DNA of 64,000 nt from Nocardia donostiensis (GCF_002081715.1 NZ_MUKP01000028.1:1-64000), one strand, 5' to 3'. Positions 41,899 to 51,247 are shown, counted from the stretch's first letter. Notes: generated by a model not told the origin, from the sequence alone. A program made the numbers and translations.

Positions 41899-42150
41899 AT
41901 GCCTGAGGAGTTTCGCGGCAAGATCTTCACACCACCAGAGGAGGTGGAAAACAAGCTCAGCGCTGAAGAAATCGCCGCAGCCAATGCCAGATTCGATGAG
42001 TTCGAACGACGCCGTGCCGCCGTCCCGCCCGAGAAGCAGATTCATCTGCGGGACCGGTTCGGGAGTGAGGATGCACTCGGCACCGACCGGGAAGAGGAGT
42101 ACCTGCGCGAGGTCGAGCAGCGTAAGCAACGAGGCCAGTACTGGGGATAG
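41899..42150 (+). CDS. Small charged hypothetical protein, 83 aa
   Basis: Highly charged, helical product (FRGKIFTPPEEVENKLSAEE, ARFDEFERRRAAVPPEKQIH, EEEYLREVEQRKQRGQYWG) with no membrane or signal segment. ATG at 41899 has AGAGAGGAC upstream and follows the ART remnant by 12 nt. It could be an immunity or chaperone protein left behind by the toxin. I do not recognise the family. Confidence 0.6.
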   Translation: MPEEFRGKIFTPPEEVENKLSAEEIAAANARFDEFERRRAAVPPEKQIHLRDRFGSEDALGTDREEEYLREVEQRKQRGQYWG

Positions 42151-42285
42151 TTGCAGCGAAAGACGCGCCACCTGCAGCGACCGGCACAATACGGCGAAAG
42201 TGGCCGCCTCACTGCCTACGGCGGCCGTGTTCGAGTGGATGAACCAGCGGGCCAATACCCCGTCTTCACGAGTTGTGTATGCCGA

Positions 42286-42675
42286 TCACGCCAATCTCCC
42301 GGCACTGAAGACCTTTTCGGTGATCTCAGTATTGGAATCGCGCGACACGTGGTCGTAGGCGGGATGCGGCAGGGTATCGCAACGTGAGTAGCCCAGGGGG
42401 ACGACAGTGTCCCAGTATGCGGCTTTCACCGCATCCCACAGCAGCCAATACTTGGGAAACCATTCACGGACAAGGGCAAGGTCAGGACGAGCTCCGTCTT
42501 CGCCGAAGTACACGCTTCCCTGCCTGCCGTTGGGGATATCGACCGTGGTTCCGTCCATACGGATCCGGTAAGCCGTGGCGTGGCAGCGGTAGTCGGTGAA
42601 CGACTCCATCTCAATGCGTGAACCCGCCATCCGCCAGGTAGCCTCTCCATCCTCGATCGAGGTGGTATGCAGCAT
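42286..42675 (-). CDS. Hypothetical protein, 129 aa
   Basis: Unrecognised single-domain protein: SIEDGEATWRMAGSRIEMES, YRCHATAYRIRMDGTTVDIP, PNGRQGSVYFGEDGARPDLA, FPKYWLLWDAVKAAYWDTVV. No signal or membrane helix is evident. ATG at 42675 has AGAGGCGG upstream; a longer frame begins earlier but lacks a ribosome-binding site. It follows the winged-helix gene by 13 nt and is probably co-transcribed. Confidence 0.6.
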   Translation of the reverse strand: MLHTTSIEDGEATWRMAGSRIEMESFTDYRCHATAYRIRMDGTTVDIPNGRQGSVYFGEDGARPDLALVREWFPKYWLLWDAVKAAYWDTVVPLGYSRCDTLPHPAYDHVSRDSNTEITEKVFSAGRLA

Positions 42676-42688
42676 GCTCGCCGCCTCT

Positions 42689-42934
42689 CTAGGCGAACCG
42701 ACTGTAGGTCGAGAGCGCGTACCGGCCTCGGTCGGTGATTTGGTAACCGCCATGTCCGGCCCAGCCGCCCGTAACGATGAGTCCCCCGGACCGGAGACGC
42801 ATCACGGCGTAGCGTGCTTGCCAGCCAGTCAGTCCGGACGTCTTTACAAGCGCTGCGACAGAAAGGATCCCGCCAGGCTCCAGCGCCGACAGCACCGCAG
42901 CCTGGGCCCTGCTGAGTCGAGTGGTTCTAGGCAT
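42689..42934 (-). CDS. Small winged-helix DNA-binding protein, 81 aa
   Basis: Single winged helix: LSRAQAAVLSALEPGGILSV, AALVKTSGLTGWQARYAVMR then LRSGGLIVTGGWAGHGGYQI and TDRGRYALSTYSRF. The pattern is PadR/MarR-like without a dimerisation arm. A start six codons upstream (42952) is also possible. It precedes the 129-residue protein, and is divergent from the XRE gene at 43086. Confidence 0.7.
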   Translation of the reverse strand: MPRTTRLSRAQAAVLSALEPGGILSVAALVKTSGLTGWQARYAVMRLRSGGLIVTGGWAGHGGYQITDRGRYALSTYSRFA

Positions 42935-42977
42935 GCGATGACGATGTGTCATGCGTTGCAGTCGGGGGCAGGGCTCG

Positions 42978-42996
42978 ACAATTTCGCGAAAGTTGT
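42978..42996. promoter_or_regulatory. Near-palindrome between divergent regulators
   Basis: TTTCGCGAAA (42982-42991) is flanked by ACAA (42978-42981) and TTGT (42993-42996), a 19-bp near-perfect dyad. It lies between the winged-helix gene and the XRE gene and is a candidate operator for one of them. Confidence 0.45.
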
Positions 42997-43085
42997 GCAA
43001 AACCCCAGTACGTAGGTTGATCCGGCCCGTACGATCCTCCCAATTTGGCACGAACAGTTCGGCCGGAACGAAACAAGGGGTGGAC

Positions 43086-43988
43086 ATGACAGACGACGAG
43101 CCTGAGGACACCGGCAGCACCTTGCCGCGCAGGCAGCTGGGCCGATTGCTGAGGGAAGCACGCGAGGCGACCGGCATGAGTCTGGAAGAGGCAGCCCGGC
43201 TCATGGAGTGGGGCAAGAGCACATTGAGCCGTCTCGAGCGGGGCAAGTCCGAACGGGTGCGAGTCCGAGAGGTCAGCGGCCTCTGCGAACTGTATGGGAC
43301 CGACGATGAGAAGACCGCGGCCATCAAAGAACTCGCCGGGCAGGCCCCGGTCCGCTCATGGTGGCGAGGCTACAGCGACGTCATCGCAGCGAAGTTCAAG
43401 CCGTACATCGGATTGGAAGCTGGCGCCAGCGAGTTGGCAATCTTCCAGCCCTTGATTGTGCCTGGCTTGCTGCAAACTGCTGACTACGCGAGAACCCTTG
43501 ATAAGCAGTACTTTCCGAATGACTCGGATGAGGAACTCGAACGCCGCGTCGCGCTCCGAATCCAGCGCCAACACATCGCCACGCGGCGTCGTCAGCCCGT
43601 CCGGCTTGTAGTAGTTCTGCACGAGGCCGTGTTGCGGACCGTCGTCGGCGGGCCGCGCGTGATGGCAGCTGTCTGTCGGCACATAGCCGACCTGAGTACT
43701 CGCGAGAACATCGAGGTTCGAATCCTGCCGTTCCGCGCGGGGTTCCCTACCGGCATCGTGGTGTCGCCGTTCATCATCATGACGTTTCCCAAGGACAGCA
43801 GGGGCAAGCCGGTAGAACCGACCATCGTGTTTGCTGAGAGCTTCACCGGGGACGTCTATCTTGAAAGCTCGGATGACGTGCGCCGGTGTCGCGAGACCTT
43901 CCGTAGCCTTCTGCGGGCGACGATCGACGTTCGCCCCAGCCGTGACCTACTGAGAGAAATAGCAAGGGAGTATGAGAGTGAACGTTGA
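43086..43988 (+). CDS. XRE-family regulator with DUF5753 C-terminal domain, 300 aa
   Basis: N-terminal helix-turn-helix: QLGRLLREAREATGMSLEEA then RLMEWGKSTLSRLERGKSER (about 17-56). The C-terminal DUF5753 region has IFQPLIVPGLLQTADYARTL, RIQRQHIATRRRQPVRLVVV and FIIMTFPKDSRGKPVEPTIV. Such proteins are paired with a DUF397 protein and in Streptomyces control development or antibiotic genes. ATG at 43086 follows AAGGGGTGG. It overlaps the next gene by 17 nt. Confidence 0.9.
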   Translation: MTDDEPEDTGSTLPRRQLGRLLREAREATGMSLEEAARLMEWGKSTLSRLERGKSERVRVREVSGLCELYGTDDEKTAAIKELAGQAPVRSWWRGYSDVIAAKFKPYIGLEAGASELAIFQPLIVPGLLQTADYARTLDKQYFPNDSDEELERRVALRIQRQHIATRRRQPVRLVVVLHEAVLRTVVGGPRVMAAVCRHIADLSTRENIEVRILPFRAGFPTGIVVSPFIIMTFPKDSRGKPVEPTIVFAESFTGDVYLESSDDVRRCRETFRSLLRATIDVRPSRDLLREIAREYESER

Positions 43989-44184
43989 CCTGACCGGGGC
44001 ACAGTGGTTCAAGTCCAGCCACAGCTCCGGGGGGAGTGAATGCGTCGAAGTCGCGTTCTTGCAGGGCGGCGTGGTCGGCATCCGGGATAGCAAGGATCCC
44101 ACCGGCCCCGCACTGGTCTTCAACCCCGGCGAGTGGGATGCATTCGTTGATGGTGCGCGCGATGGCGAGTTCAATCGCTCGTAG
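43972..44184 (+). CDS. DUF397 protein, 70 aa
   Basis: QWFKSSHSSGGSECVEVAFL, VVGIRDSKDPTGPALVFNPG and EWDAFVDGARDGEF match the DUF397 motif (W-KSS-S-CVEVA, RDSK-P-G--L-F). It overlaps the XRE gene by 17 nt and forms the usual XRE-DUF397 pair, which may act as a regulator and its modulator. Confidence 0.92.
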   Translation: MRVNVDLTGAQWFKSSHSSGGSECVEVAFLQGGVVGIRDSKDPTGPALVFNPGEWDAFVDGARDGEFNRS

Positions 44185-44397
44185 GCGTCCACACCCATGG
44201 CATGTACACGGCCCGGCCCGTTATCCGACAAATTGGGCCTGATTTGTGCCGGAATCAGGCACGTATCGGGGTTGCGCGTGCGTTAGGCGGTGCCGGGGCC
44301 GGTGAGGCCGATCCGGTCGATCGAAGAGGCGATTTCCGCACTCAGCGGTCACTACCGCGTGCGCTAGCTGTGCGACATCTGCACCTAGGCTCGGCAC

Positions 44398-45195
44398 GTG
44401 GATATCGACTGGCCCGACCTGCGCGACCGCTGCCGCATTCTCGAGGACGACGCGGTGCTCGCGCTGAACAAACCCGCCGGGATCGCGGTCACCGGGGAAC
44501 GGCACGACACCGATATCGTGCAGGCCGCCGAGGCTGCGGGTGAAACGCTGTATCCGGTGCATCGGATCGACAAGGTGACTTCCGGGCTGGTGCTGCTGGC
44601 CAAGGAGCTGGCCGCGCATGGCCCGTTGACCAGGCAGTTCAATAAGCAGACGGCGCGGAAGACGTATCTGGCGGTGGTTGCTACGGGTGCCGAGCCGCTG
44701 CCCGATGCCGGGGTGATCGAGCTGCCGTTGAGTGTGGGCCGCAAGAACCGGGTGCGGATCGCCGCGCCGCGCGAACGGATCCAGCACGAAGCTGGCCGCT
44801 GGTTCGTCGCACCGGGTGATGTGCTGGACACCAAGAACTATCCGTCGACCACCCGCTTCGCGACCCTCGCCCGCCACGGCGACCACACGGTTCTGGCGCT
44901 GCGCCCGGTTACCGGGCGCCGTCATCAGATTCGGGTGCATCTGGCTTGGATCGGACACGCCATCATCGGTGACCCGTTGTTCGACAAATCCGGCACCCAC
45001 CAGCGCGCTCACCTGCATTCCTGGCGGCTCACCCTGGCCGCTGACTGGCGCGCCGGAGCACAGCTGGACCTCGAGGCTCCGCCGGACCCGGCCTTCTGGC
45101 GGCCGTTGCCATCGGAGCTGCTCGACGCGTCCGCGATGCTTCAGCGGGCGGCGTCTCTGCTGGACACAACCTCTGTGCGGGGTGAGGGCAGGTAG
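44398..45195 (+). CDS. RluA-family pseudouridine synthase, 265 aa
   Basis: The catalytic Asp lies in YPVHRIDKVTSGLVLLAK (about 60-77), preceded by VLALNKPAGIAVTG and followed by KTYLAVVATG and PVTGRRHQIRVHLAWIGHAI with GDPLF. It isomerises uridine in rRNA or tRNA; the target is unknown. It starts with GTG and has no S4 domain, so it is a short family member. Confidence 0.88.
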   Translation: MDIDWPDLRDRCRILEDDAVLALNKPAGIAVTGERHDTDIVQAAEAAGETLYPVHRIDKVTSGLVLLAKELAAHGPLTRQFNKQTARKTYLAVVATGAEPLPDAGVIELPLSVGRKNRVRIAAPRERIQHEAGRWFVAPGDVLDTKNYPSTTRFATLARHGDHTVLALRPVTGRRHQIRVHLAWIGHAIIGDPLFDKSGTHQRAHLHSWRLTLAADWRAGAQLDLEAPPDPAFWRPLPSELLDASAMLQRAASLLDTTSVRGEGR

Positions 45196-45358
45196 TGCCG
45201 CAGTCCGCTCGGCCGGGCACAGCCGCGGCGGCAGCAGCCGACGTAGTGGTGGGACTCATGCCGACGCGGGATCCGGCACCCAACTAGCCTGGGTGGCAGG
45301 CCGCGGCGCGGCCCGTTTCTGCACGGCACCGCAGTAATCCCAGAGAAAGCGACAGCCG

Positions 45359-46132
45359 ATGATCCTGGTGGCTCAGGTCAGCGATACACATTTCGATCTC
45401 GGCGCCCGTAATGCCGAACGCGCGGAGCGAGTGATGGCGTATCTCGCGGATCTGCGCCGCAGGCCCGATGTGATCCTGGTAACCGGTGACATCACCGATT
45501 CCGGGCAGCCGGACCAGTACGCCGAAGCGCGTATCGCTCTGCTAGCCGATATCCCGGTGTATGCGTTACCCGGAAACCACGACGAACGTGTCGCCTTCCG
45601 TGAGGTGCTGCTCGGTGCCCAACCGTCGGACAGCCCGATCAATCAGGTCCACCGGGTCGGCGAGCTGACCATTGCGATGCTGGACTCCAGCGTCGCGGGC
45701 GAATCCGGTGGGCGGCTGGCCGAGGACACTTACCGCTGGTTGGCCGATGTGTTGGCGGAAACCCCCGCTGAGGCGTCGGTGCTGCTGGCGCTGCATCACC
45801 CGCCGGTCCGGCTCTACAGTCCGGTCATCGACGATATCGCCCTCGCCGAACCCGAACGTCTCGCCGAACTCATCGCAGCCGACCCTCGTATCCTCGGCGT
45901 CCTCGCAGGCCACGCCCATTCGGCGGCGGCGAGCACCTTCGCGGGCCGTCCGCTGCTGATCGCTCCGAGTACCGCCTCCGTGCTCGGCGGGGAGTGGGAA
46001 TTGGCGCTTCCGGACCGGGTGATGGATTACGGGCCGGACCCGGCGATCGCCCTGCACATGGTCGACAACCACCGCCTGACCACGCATTTTCGCACCGTCC
46101 CCATGGGCGGCTGGATCGGGGACCCGTACTGA
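45359..46132 (+). CDS. Metallophosphoesterase, cAMP phosphodiesterase (CpdA/Rv0805-like), 257 aa
   Basis: Calcineurin-like two-metal enzyme. The metal motifs are QVSDTHF (5-12), VILVTGDITDSG, YALPGNHDERV (about 75), ALHHPPV and LAGHAHSAAAS. The order and length fit cAMP phosphodiesterases of the CpdA/Rv0805 group. An adenylate cyclase is encoded 4 kb upstream, which fits a shared cAMP role. ATG follows GAGAAAGC. Confidence 0.88.
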   Translation: MILVAQVSDTHFDLGARNAERAERVMAYLADLRRRPDVILVTGDITDSGQPDQYAEARIALLADIPVYALPGNHDERVAFREVLLGAQPSDSPINQVHRVGELTIAMLDSSVAGESGGRLAEDTYRWLADVLAETPAEASVLLALHHPPVRLYSPVIDDIALAEPERLAELIAADPRILGVLAGHAHSAAASTFAGRPLLIAPSTASVLGGEWELALPDRVMDYGPDPAIALHMVDNHRLTTHFRTVPMGGWIGDPY

Positions 46133-46252
46133 CCGGTCAGGTGCGTGGCAGAGCCCTAGGCGCAGCGGCAGGTGGGATCGGCTCGGTGGCACGGCCTGCT
46201 ACCGGACGGACGATGCCGCCAGGCTCAGCAAGCGGCAGCTCCGGTCAGTCCA

Positions 46253-47308
46253 TCAATAGCGCCGGGCCCGCTCGCGGCGGTACGCCGCCGGGGTCACTCC
46301 GGTCCAGCGTTTGAACGCGTAGATGAACGTCGACGCCTCCGCATATCCCAGCCGGATCGCGACATCGCTGACCGACAGCGGGGTCGCGGTGAGCATTTCC
46401 TCGGCGAGCGCTTGCCGTACTTCATCGAGCAGCGCGCGGTAACTGGTGCCCGCCGCGTCGAGGTGGCGACGCAGGGTGCGGGTGCTCATGCCCAGGTCGG
46501 CGGCGACGCTATCGATACCGGGTGGGGCGGTGCGGCCGTCGGCGCCGCCGCGGGGCACCAGGCGGGACCGCACTTCGGCGGCGATACCGGTGCGAGCGCG
46601 GCGGCGGTGCACCAGGTCGCGGCATTGGGCGAGGCAGATGGCGCGGGTGTGTTCGTTGGCTTGTGGTAGCGGCTGTTCGAGGACGGCTGGGTCGAGGGCG
46701 AGCACGTTGCGCGGCTGATCGAAAAGGGGCCGCACCAGCATGAGCTCGGCGATCCGGTCGGCGTAGGGCGGTTCGGGGAAACGGAATTCGGCCCTGGTCA
46801 ACGCCAGCTGCCTGCCCAGTAGATCGCTCATCACCTGGTGCATCGCGGTCACATCGCGCTCCACCAGGAACCGGCGCACATCCGCGGGCAGTGATTCGTC
46901 GTGGATTTCGGCGCAGAACTCGTCGTCGCGCCACTGGGTGACCGGAAGGCAGAAGGTGAAACTGAGGTCCAGGTAGCGCAGCGCGAAGTCGATCGCCTCG
47001 CCGAGGGTCGGGCTACTCACGCAGGCGAACCCGAAGATGCCGAAGGTGGTGATCCGGTAGCGGCGGCCGACCTCGATGCCAAGGGCGGGGCGGTCGGGCA
47101 GCGCCCGCACCAGGTTGCGCACCACGGCGAGTTCGGTGTGGGCGTCGATCTGGGTGTCCGGGTCGGGGAGGAGTTCCTCGGTGAGCGCGGTGCCGTCGAG
47201 CAGACCGGCAGCGGGCACACCCAGCTCACCCGCGTAACCGACCATCAGCGCAACACTGGCGACGCTACGTGGGAAATCCCAGTCCCGGATCGCCGGTTCC
47301 TGCACCAC
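46253..47308 (-). CDS. AraC-family regulator with arabinose-binding-like N-terminal domain, 351 aa
   Basis: The N-terminal domain (about 15-200) is the OruR/ArgR-like type: VPAAGLLDGTALTEELLPDP, GIEVGRRYRITTFGIFGFAC and LGEAIDFALRYLDLSFTF. The C-terminal double helix-turn-helix has VAADLGMSTRTLRRHLDAAG and VAIRLGYAEASTFIYAFKRW then TGVTPAAYRRER. GTG start. It lies 32 nt upstream of the 3' end of the CDF gene on the same strand. Confidence 0.9.
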   Translation of the reverse strand: MVQEPAIRDWDFPRSVASVALMVGYAGELGVPAAGLLDGTALTEELLPDPDTQIDAHTELAVVRNLVRALPDRPALGIEVGRRYRITTFGIFGFACVSSPTLGEAIDFALRYLDLSFTFCLPVTQWRDDEFCAEIHDESLPADVRRFLVERDVTAMHQVMSDLLGRQLALTRAEFRFPEPPYADRIAELMLVRPLFDQPRNVLALDPAVLEQPLPQANEHTRAICLAQCRDLVHRRRARTGIAAEVRSRLVPRGGADGRTAPPGIDSVAADLGMSTRTLRRHLDAAGTSYRALLDEVRQALAEEMLTATPLSVSDVAIRLGYAEASTFIYAFKRWTGVTPAAYRRERARRY

Positions 47309-47340
47309 CCGGACATTATGGCCGGATCAACGGCCGGGTA

Positions 47341-48267
47341 TCACCAGGCGAGCTCGGCGCAGCGGCGGGCTGTATCGGAGCTTTCGATCTGCAATGTCGC
47401 GTGATCGATGTGGAACTGCTCGGCGAGTATGCGCTGGGCGGCGCGCAGAATCTCGTCAGGGTGGCTGGAGCCGCAGGTGGTGATATGTGCGGAGGCGACT
47501 TCCATACCCGAGGTGAGGGTCCATACGTGCAGGTCGTGCACGTCGGTGACGCCGTCGACGGCGGCGAGTTCAGCGGCGACACGTTCCACGTCGAGTTCTT
47601 CGGGGCTGTGCTGGAACAGGATGCGCAGCGAGCGTTTCGCCAGCACATATGTGCGCGGCAGCACCCACAGGCCGATGGCGACACCGACGACCATATCGGC
47701 GTAGTACCAGCCGGTGGTGATTGTGATGGCCGCCGAGATCAGCACCCCGATCGAGCCGATCATATCGGCGAACACTTCGAGGTAGGCGCCGCGCACGTTC
47801 AGGCTCTCCTGCGCCCCACGCCGCAGCAGCAGGAAGGAGATCACATTCGCCACCAGCCCGACCAGGCCCACGATCAGCACCGGAAGCCCGGGCACCTCGG
47901 GCGGTTCCCCGAGCCGGGTCAGCGCTTCGTAGAGCACGTATCCGGCTACTCCGAACAGCAGCACGGCATTGGCCAGCGCGGCGATCACTTCGGCGCGGTA
48001 GTAGCCGAAGGTGCGGGTGTAGGTGGGGCGGCTGTTGCGGGCCAGCAGGATCGCCGACAGCGCCATACCGACACCGACAACGTCGGTGAGCATATGGGTG
48101 GCGTCCGATAGCAGTGCCAACGATCCGGTGCCGAATGCGACGGAGAATTCGACCAGCATGAATACGACGCCGATCGTCAGTGCTATCGCGAGCAGACGCA
48201 GGTGTTTACCCGAGGCGCTCTGCGGCCGTAGGCCGTGTGAATGATCATGTCCCACGCCCCACAACAT
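47341..48267 (-). CDS. Cation diffusion facilitator, CzcD/ZitB type, 308 aa
   Basis: Six-helix membrane transporter. The His-rich N-terminus (GHDHSHG), metal-site motif SLALLSDATHMLTDVVG (about 50-65) and second site FGYYRAEVIAALANAVLL and VFADMIGSIGVLISA are present, with the cytosolic C-terminal domain VDGVTDVHDLHVWTLTSGME. It exports Zn or similar divalent metals. GTG four codons downstream is an alternative start. It is divergent from the ECF transporter gene at 48324. Confidence 0.9.
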   Translation of the reverse strand: MLWGVGHDHSHGLRPQSASGKHLRLLAIALTIGVVFMLVEFSVAFGTGSLALLSDATHMLTDVVGVGMALSAILLARNSRPTYTRTFGYYRAEVIAALANAVLLFGVAGYVLYEALTRLGEPPEVPGLPVLIVGLVGLVANVISFLLLRRGAQESLNVRGAYLEVFADMIGSIGVLISAAITITTGWYYADMVVGVAIGLWVLPRTYVLAKRSLRILFQHSPEELDVERVAAELAAVDGVTDVHDLHVWTLTSGMEVASAHITTCGSSHPDEILRAAQRILAEQFHIDHATLQIESSDTARRCAELAW

Positions 48268-48323
48268 ATGCGTGAATGCGCATGGTTGCAAGGGCTTCGT
48301 TTCGGGCTGGCAGACTTGAGCCC

Positions 48324-50513
48324 GTGAGTGATCTGCCCGCGCCCATCGGCCCCAGCGAGCACACACCCGGTGCACGCGACTCCGGGCAGGCCGAACGCGG
48401 GCCGCTACGCCCGATCGAGCTGGCCACCGGCGCGGTGCTGGGCGGGGCGACAGTCGGGTTGGTGACCGTTGGTTCGGTCGTCCCGTTCGCCGCCGCGTTG
48501 CAGCTGGTCGCCGCGGTGCCGCTCGGCCTGCTCGCGCACCGGTACCGGCTACGCGCCGTGCTCACCGCCTCGGTCGCGGCCGCCCTGGTCACCTTCGTTG
48601 CGGCCGGACTGATGCCCGCGATCGGCATGGCCGCATCGGCGACCATCGGCGGCATTATCGGCGGGGTCAAACGCAGGAACGGCGGGATCGTCACGGTCTT
48701 CGGTTCAGCGCTGCTGGCAGGCGCGATATGGGCGGCACTGTCCGTGGGTTTCCTACTGGTGTTCTCCGCCTCCAGAAACCTGCTGTTCGACACCATTCGC
48801 AACACCGCCGACGGTGTGGAGAAGCTGGCCGCGCGGCAAACGCAACTGGAACCGCTGGGCCGGGCCGTGTCGGATATCACCGAAGCCGTCCTGCACTGGT
48901 GGTGGATCTACATCAGCGCCTCGGTCGCGGGCGGTCTCGTCATCACCGCACTGTTCTCCTGGTTCGTCCTCGGCTCGGTCCTGGACCGGCTGACCTGGCT
49001 CCCCGGCACCGACCGCCTCGACGCGCCCGTCGACAACCGGCCCATCGAACCGTTACCGGTGACGCTGCACAACGCCGGTTTCCGCTATCCAGGCGCAACC
49101 ACCGACGCGCTGGCCGGTATCGATCTCAGCGTGCGGATCGGTGAGTTCGTCGCCGTGGTCGGTCACAACGGTTCCGGGAAATCCACGCTGACGCGGCTGC
49201 TCGCCGGACTACCACCCACCTCCGGTGTCGTCGACCGTCCGGGCTCGGCCGGGCTCGGCCATCGCGGCGGCACCGCGCTGGTGCTGCAACGCCCGGAAAG
49301 CCAGACCCTCGGCGTGCTCGTCGCCGACGATGTGGTGTGGGGCTTGCCCACCGAACTCGCCGATGAGGTGGATATCGACGGCCTGCTGCGGGAAGTGGGG
49401 CTCGACGGGAGGGGCGAGCAGGAGACCGCGACCCTGTCCGGCGGCCAGCAACAGCGCCTCGCAGTAGCCGCGGCGCTGGCCCGCAAACCCACGCTGCTCA
49501 TCGCCGACGAAGCGACCTCCATGATCGACCCGGACGGCCGCCGCGAACTGGTGCAACTGCTCGCCGAGCTGCCGAAACGCCACCGTATGGCGGTCGTGCT
49601 CGTCACCCATCACGAAGCCGACGCCGCCGCCGCCGACCGCATCGTGCACCTGGCGGACGGGCACGCCGTCGACCGGCTGCCCGCCTGGCCGAAACCGGCC
49701 CGCGACACCCGCCGCCGCCCCATGGGCGAACCCATCCTGGAACTGCGCGGCGTGCGCCACACCTACAACCGCGGTACCCCCTGGGAGGCCCCCGCACTGC
49801 ACGGCGTCGACCTGACGGTCCGTCGCGGCGAGGCGCTGCTGGTGGTCGGCGGCAACGGATCGGGAAAATCGACCCTGGCCTGGATCATGGCCGGGCTCAT
49901 CGCACCCAGCTCCGGGCAATGCGATCTGAGCGGTAAACCGGTCACCACCCAGATCGGGCGGGTCGAGCTGGCCTTCCAGCATTCCCGGCTGCAACTGCAA
50001 CGGCAGACCGTCGGCGAGGAAATCGCCGACTGGGGCGGGGAAACCACCGGCACCGGCGCAGTCGGCAAAGCGCTGGATGCGGTCGGCCTCGATCGTGCCC
50101 TGGCCACCCGTTCCATCGAGGAACTCAGCGGTGGCCAAGCCAAACGGGTGGTTCTCGCCGCGATGGTGGCGAGCAGACCGCAGGTGGTGGTGCTGGACGA
50201 ACCGCTGGCCGGGCTGGATCCGGAAGGCCGCGCCGACATCGTCGAACTACTCGCCCGGCTGCGCGACGCGGGCCTGACGCTGATCGTCATCTCCCACGAC
50301 GTCGAAGACGTCGCCGCCATCTGTGACCGCACCGTGCACCTACGCGCCGGACGTATCCCCGAAGCCCAGGCGGTGCAACTGCTCGACACCAACGCCGAAC
50401 GCGATACCGCACCCATGCCGATGCGCCCGCCGGGTGCCCCCCGCCTGCCGCGGCCGGGAGCCGCGTGGCAGCTGGACCGCGATGCCCGGCTCGACCAGGG
50501 AGGCAGCCGATGA
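48324..50513 (+). CDS. ECF transporter: membrane domain fused to two ATPases, 729 aa
   Basis: An N-terminal hydrophobic region (about 25-220, six or so helices, DUF2232-like, probably the substrate-binding S component) is joined to two ABC ATPases. The first has VVGHNGSGKSTLTRLLA and TLSGGQQQRLAVAAALA; the second has VVGGNGSGKSTLAWIMA, ELSGGQAKRVVLAAMVA and VVVLDEPLAGLDPEG. Normally S, EcfA1 and EcfA2 are separate. GTG at 48324 is chosen to begin MSDLPAPIGP; a longer frame upstream crosses the divergent promoter. TGA overlaps the EcfT start by 4 nt. Confidence 0.9.
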   Translation: MSDLPAPIGPSEHTPGARDSGQAERGPLRPIELATGAVLGGATVGLVTVGSVVPFAAALQLVAAVPLGLLAHRYRLRAVLTASVAAALVTFVAAGLMPAIGMAASATIGGIIGGVKRRNGGIVTVFGSALLAGAIWAALSVGFLLVFSASRNLLFDTIRNTADGVEKLAARQTQLEPLGRAVSDITEAVLHWWWIYISASVAGGLVITALFSWFVLGSVLDRLTWLPGTDRLDAPVDNRPIEPLPVTLHNAGFRYPGATTDALAGIDLSVRIGEFVAVVGHNGSGKSTLTRLLAGLPPTSGVVDRPGSAGLGHRGGTALVLQRPESQTLGVLVADDVVWGLPTELADEVDIDGLLREVGLDGRGEQETATLSGGQQQRLAVAAALARKPTLLIADEATSMIDPDGRRELVQLLAELPKRHRMAVVLVTHHEADAAAADRIVHLADGHAVDRLPAWPKPARDTRRRPMGEPILELRGVRHTYNRGTPWEAPALHGVDLTVRRGEALLVVGGNGSGKSTLAWIMAGLIAPSSGQCDLSGKPVTTQIGRVELAFQHSRLQLQRQTVGEEIADWGGETTGTGAVGKALDAVGLDRALATRSIEELSGGQAKRVVLAAMVASRPQVVVLDEPLAGLDPEGRADIVELLARLRDAGLTLIVISHDVEDVAAICDRTVHLRAGRIPEAQAVQLLDTNAERDTAPMPMRPPGAPRLPRPGAAWQLDRDARLDQGGSR

Positions 50514-51247
50514 GCACGGTACTGCTACGTCAGGTTCCGGTGTCCAGCCCGGTCCACCGGTTGTGGGCGGGCACCAAGATGATCGGGGCCTTCCTGATCA
50601 GCGTGCTGCTGATGTTCCTGCCGAGCTGGCCGATCCTCGGCATCATGATCGTGTTCCTGATCCTGGTCGGCGCACTGGCCAGGCTGCCGCTGGGCACCCT
50701 GCCGCGGCTGCCGTGGTGGTTCTGGGGCCTGATCGGGCTCGGTGCGCTGATCAACCTGCCGGTCGGCGGGCAGGCGGTGCTGCGGTACGTCCAGGTGGTG
50801 GTGTTCGGGTTCATCCTGGTTGCGGCGTCGTTGCTGATTGCGTGGACCACGCCGATGAGCGATATCGCTCCCGCGCTGGCCAAACTCGGCGCACCACTGC
50901 GCAGACTGCGGGTTCCGGTCGACGAACTGGCCGTCGTCGTCGCGCTCACCCTGCGTGGGCTGCCGCTGCTGTTGGAGGAGATCCGGGTGTTGCGCGCCGC
51001 CCGCCGGCTCCGACCCAAACCCCCCTTGCTGCAACGCACCACGGACCCGATCATCGATATCCTCACCGCCGCCATGGCGGTATCCACCCGCCGTGCCGGT
51101 GAACTCGGTGAGGCGATCACGGCGCGCGGCGGAACCGGCAGGCTCACCGCCTCCTCCGCCTTCCCCGGCCGTAAGGACGCGGTCGCGCTGCTGGTTGTCG
51201 TCGCGGTATGCGTGGGGTCTGTTGCTGCCGAACTCCTGGTGTTCTGA
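50510..51247 (+). CDS. ecfT: EcfT transmembrane subunit, 245 aa
   Basis: Energy-coupling factor membrane protein: hydrophobic helices (MIGAFLISVLLMFLPSWPIL, WWFWGLIGLGALINLP, VVVFGFILVAASLLIAW) and the coupling helix with EAITARGG. RVPVDELAVVVALTLRGLPL is the family signature. It couples the fused S-A1-A2 protein to uptake of a vitamin or metal. ATG at 50510 overlaps the upstream TGA. Confidence 0.9.
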   Translation: MSTVLLRQVPVSSPVHRLWAGTKMIGAFLISVLLMFLPSWPILGIMIVFLILVGALARLPLGTLPRLPWWFWGLIGLGALINLPVGGQAVLRYVQVVVFGFILVAASLLIAWTTPMSDIAPALAKLGAPLRRLRVPVDELAVVVALTLRGLPLLLEEIRVLRAARRLRPKPPLLQRTTDPIIDILTAAMAVSTRRAGELGEAITARGGTGRLTASSAFPGRKDAVALLVVVAVCVGSVAAELLVF

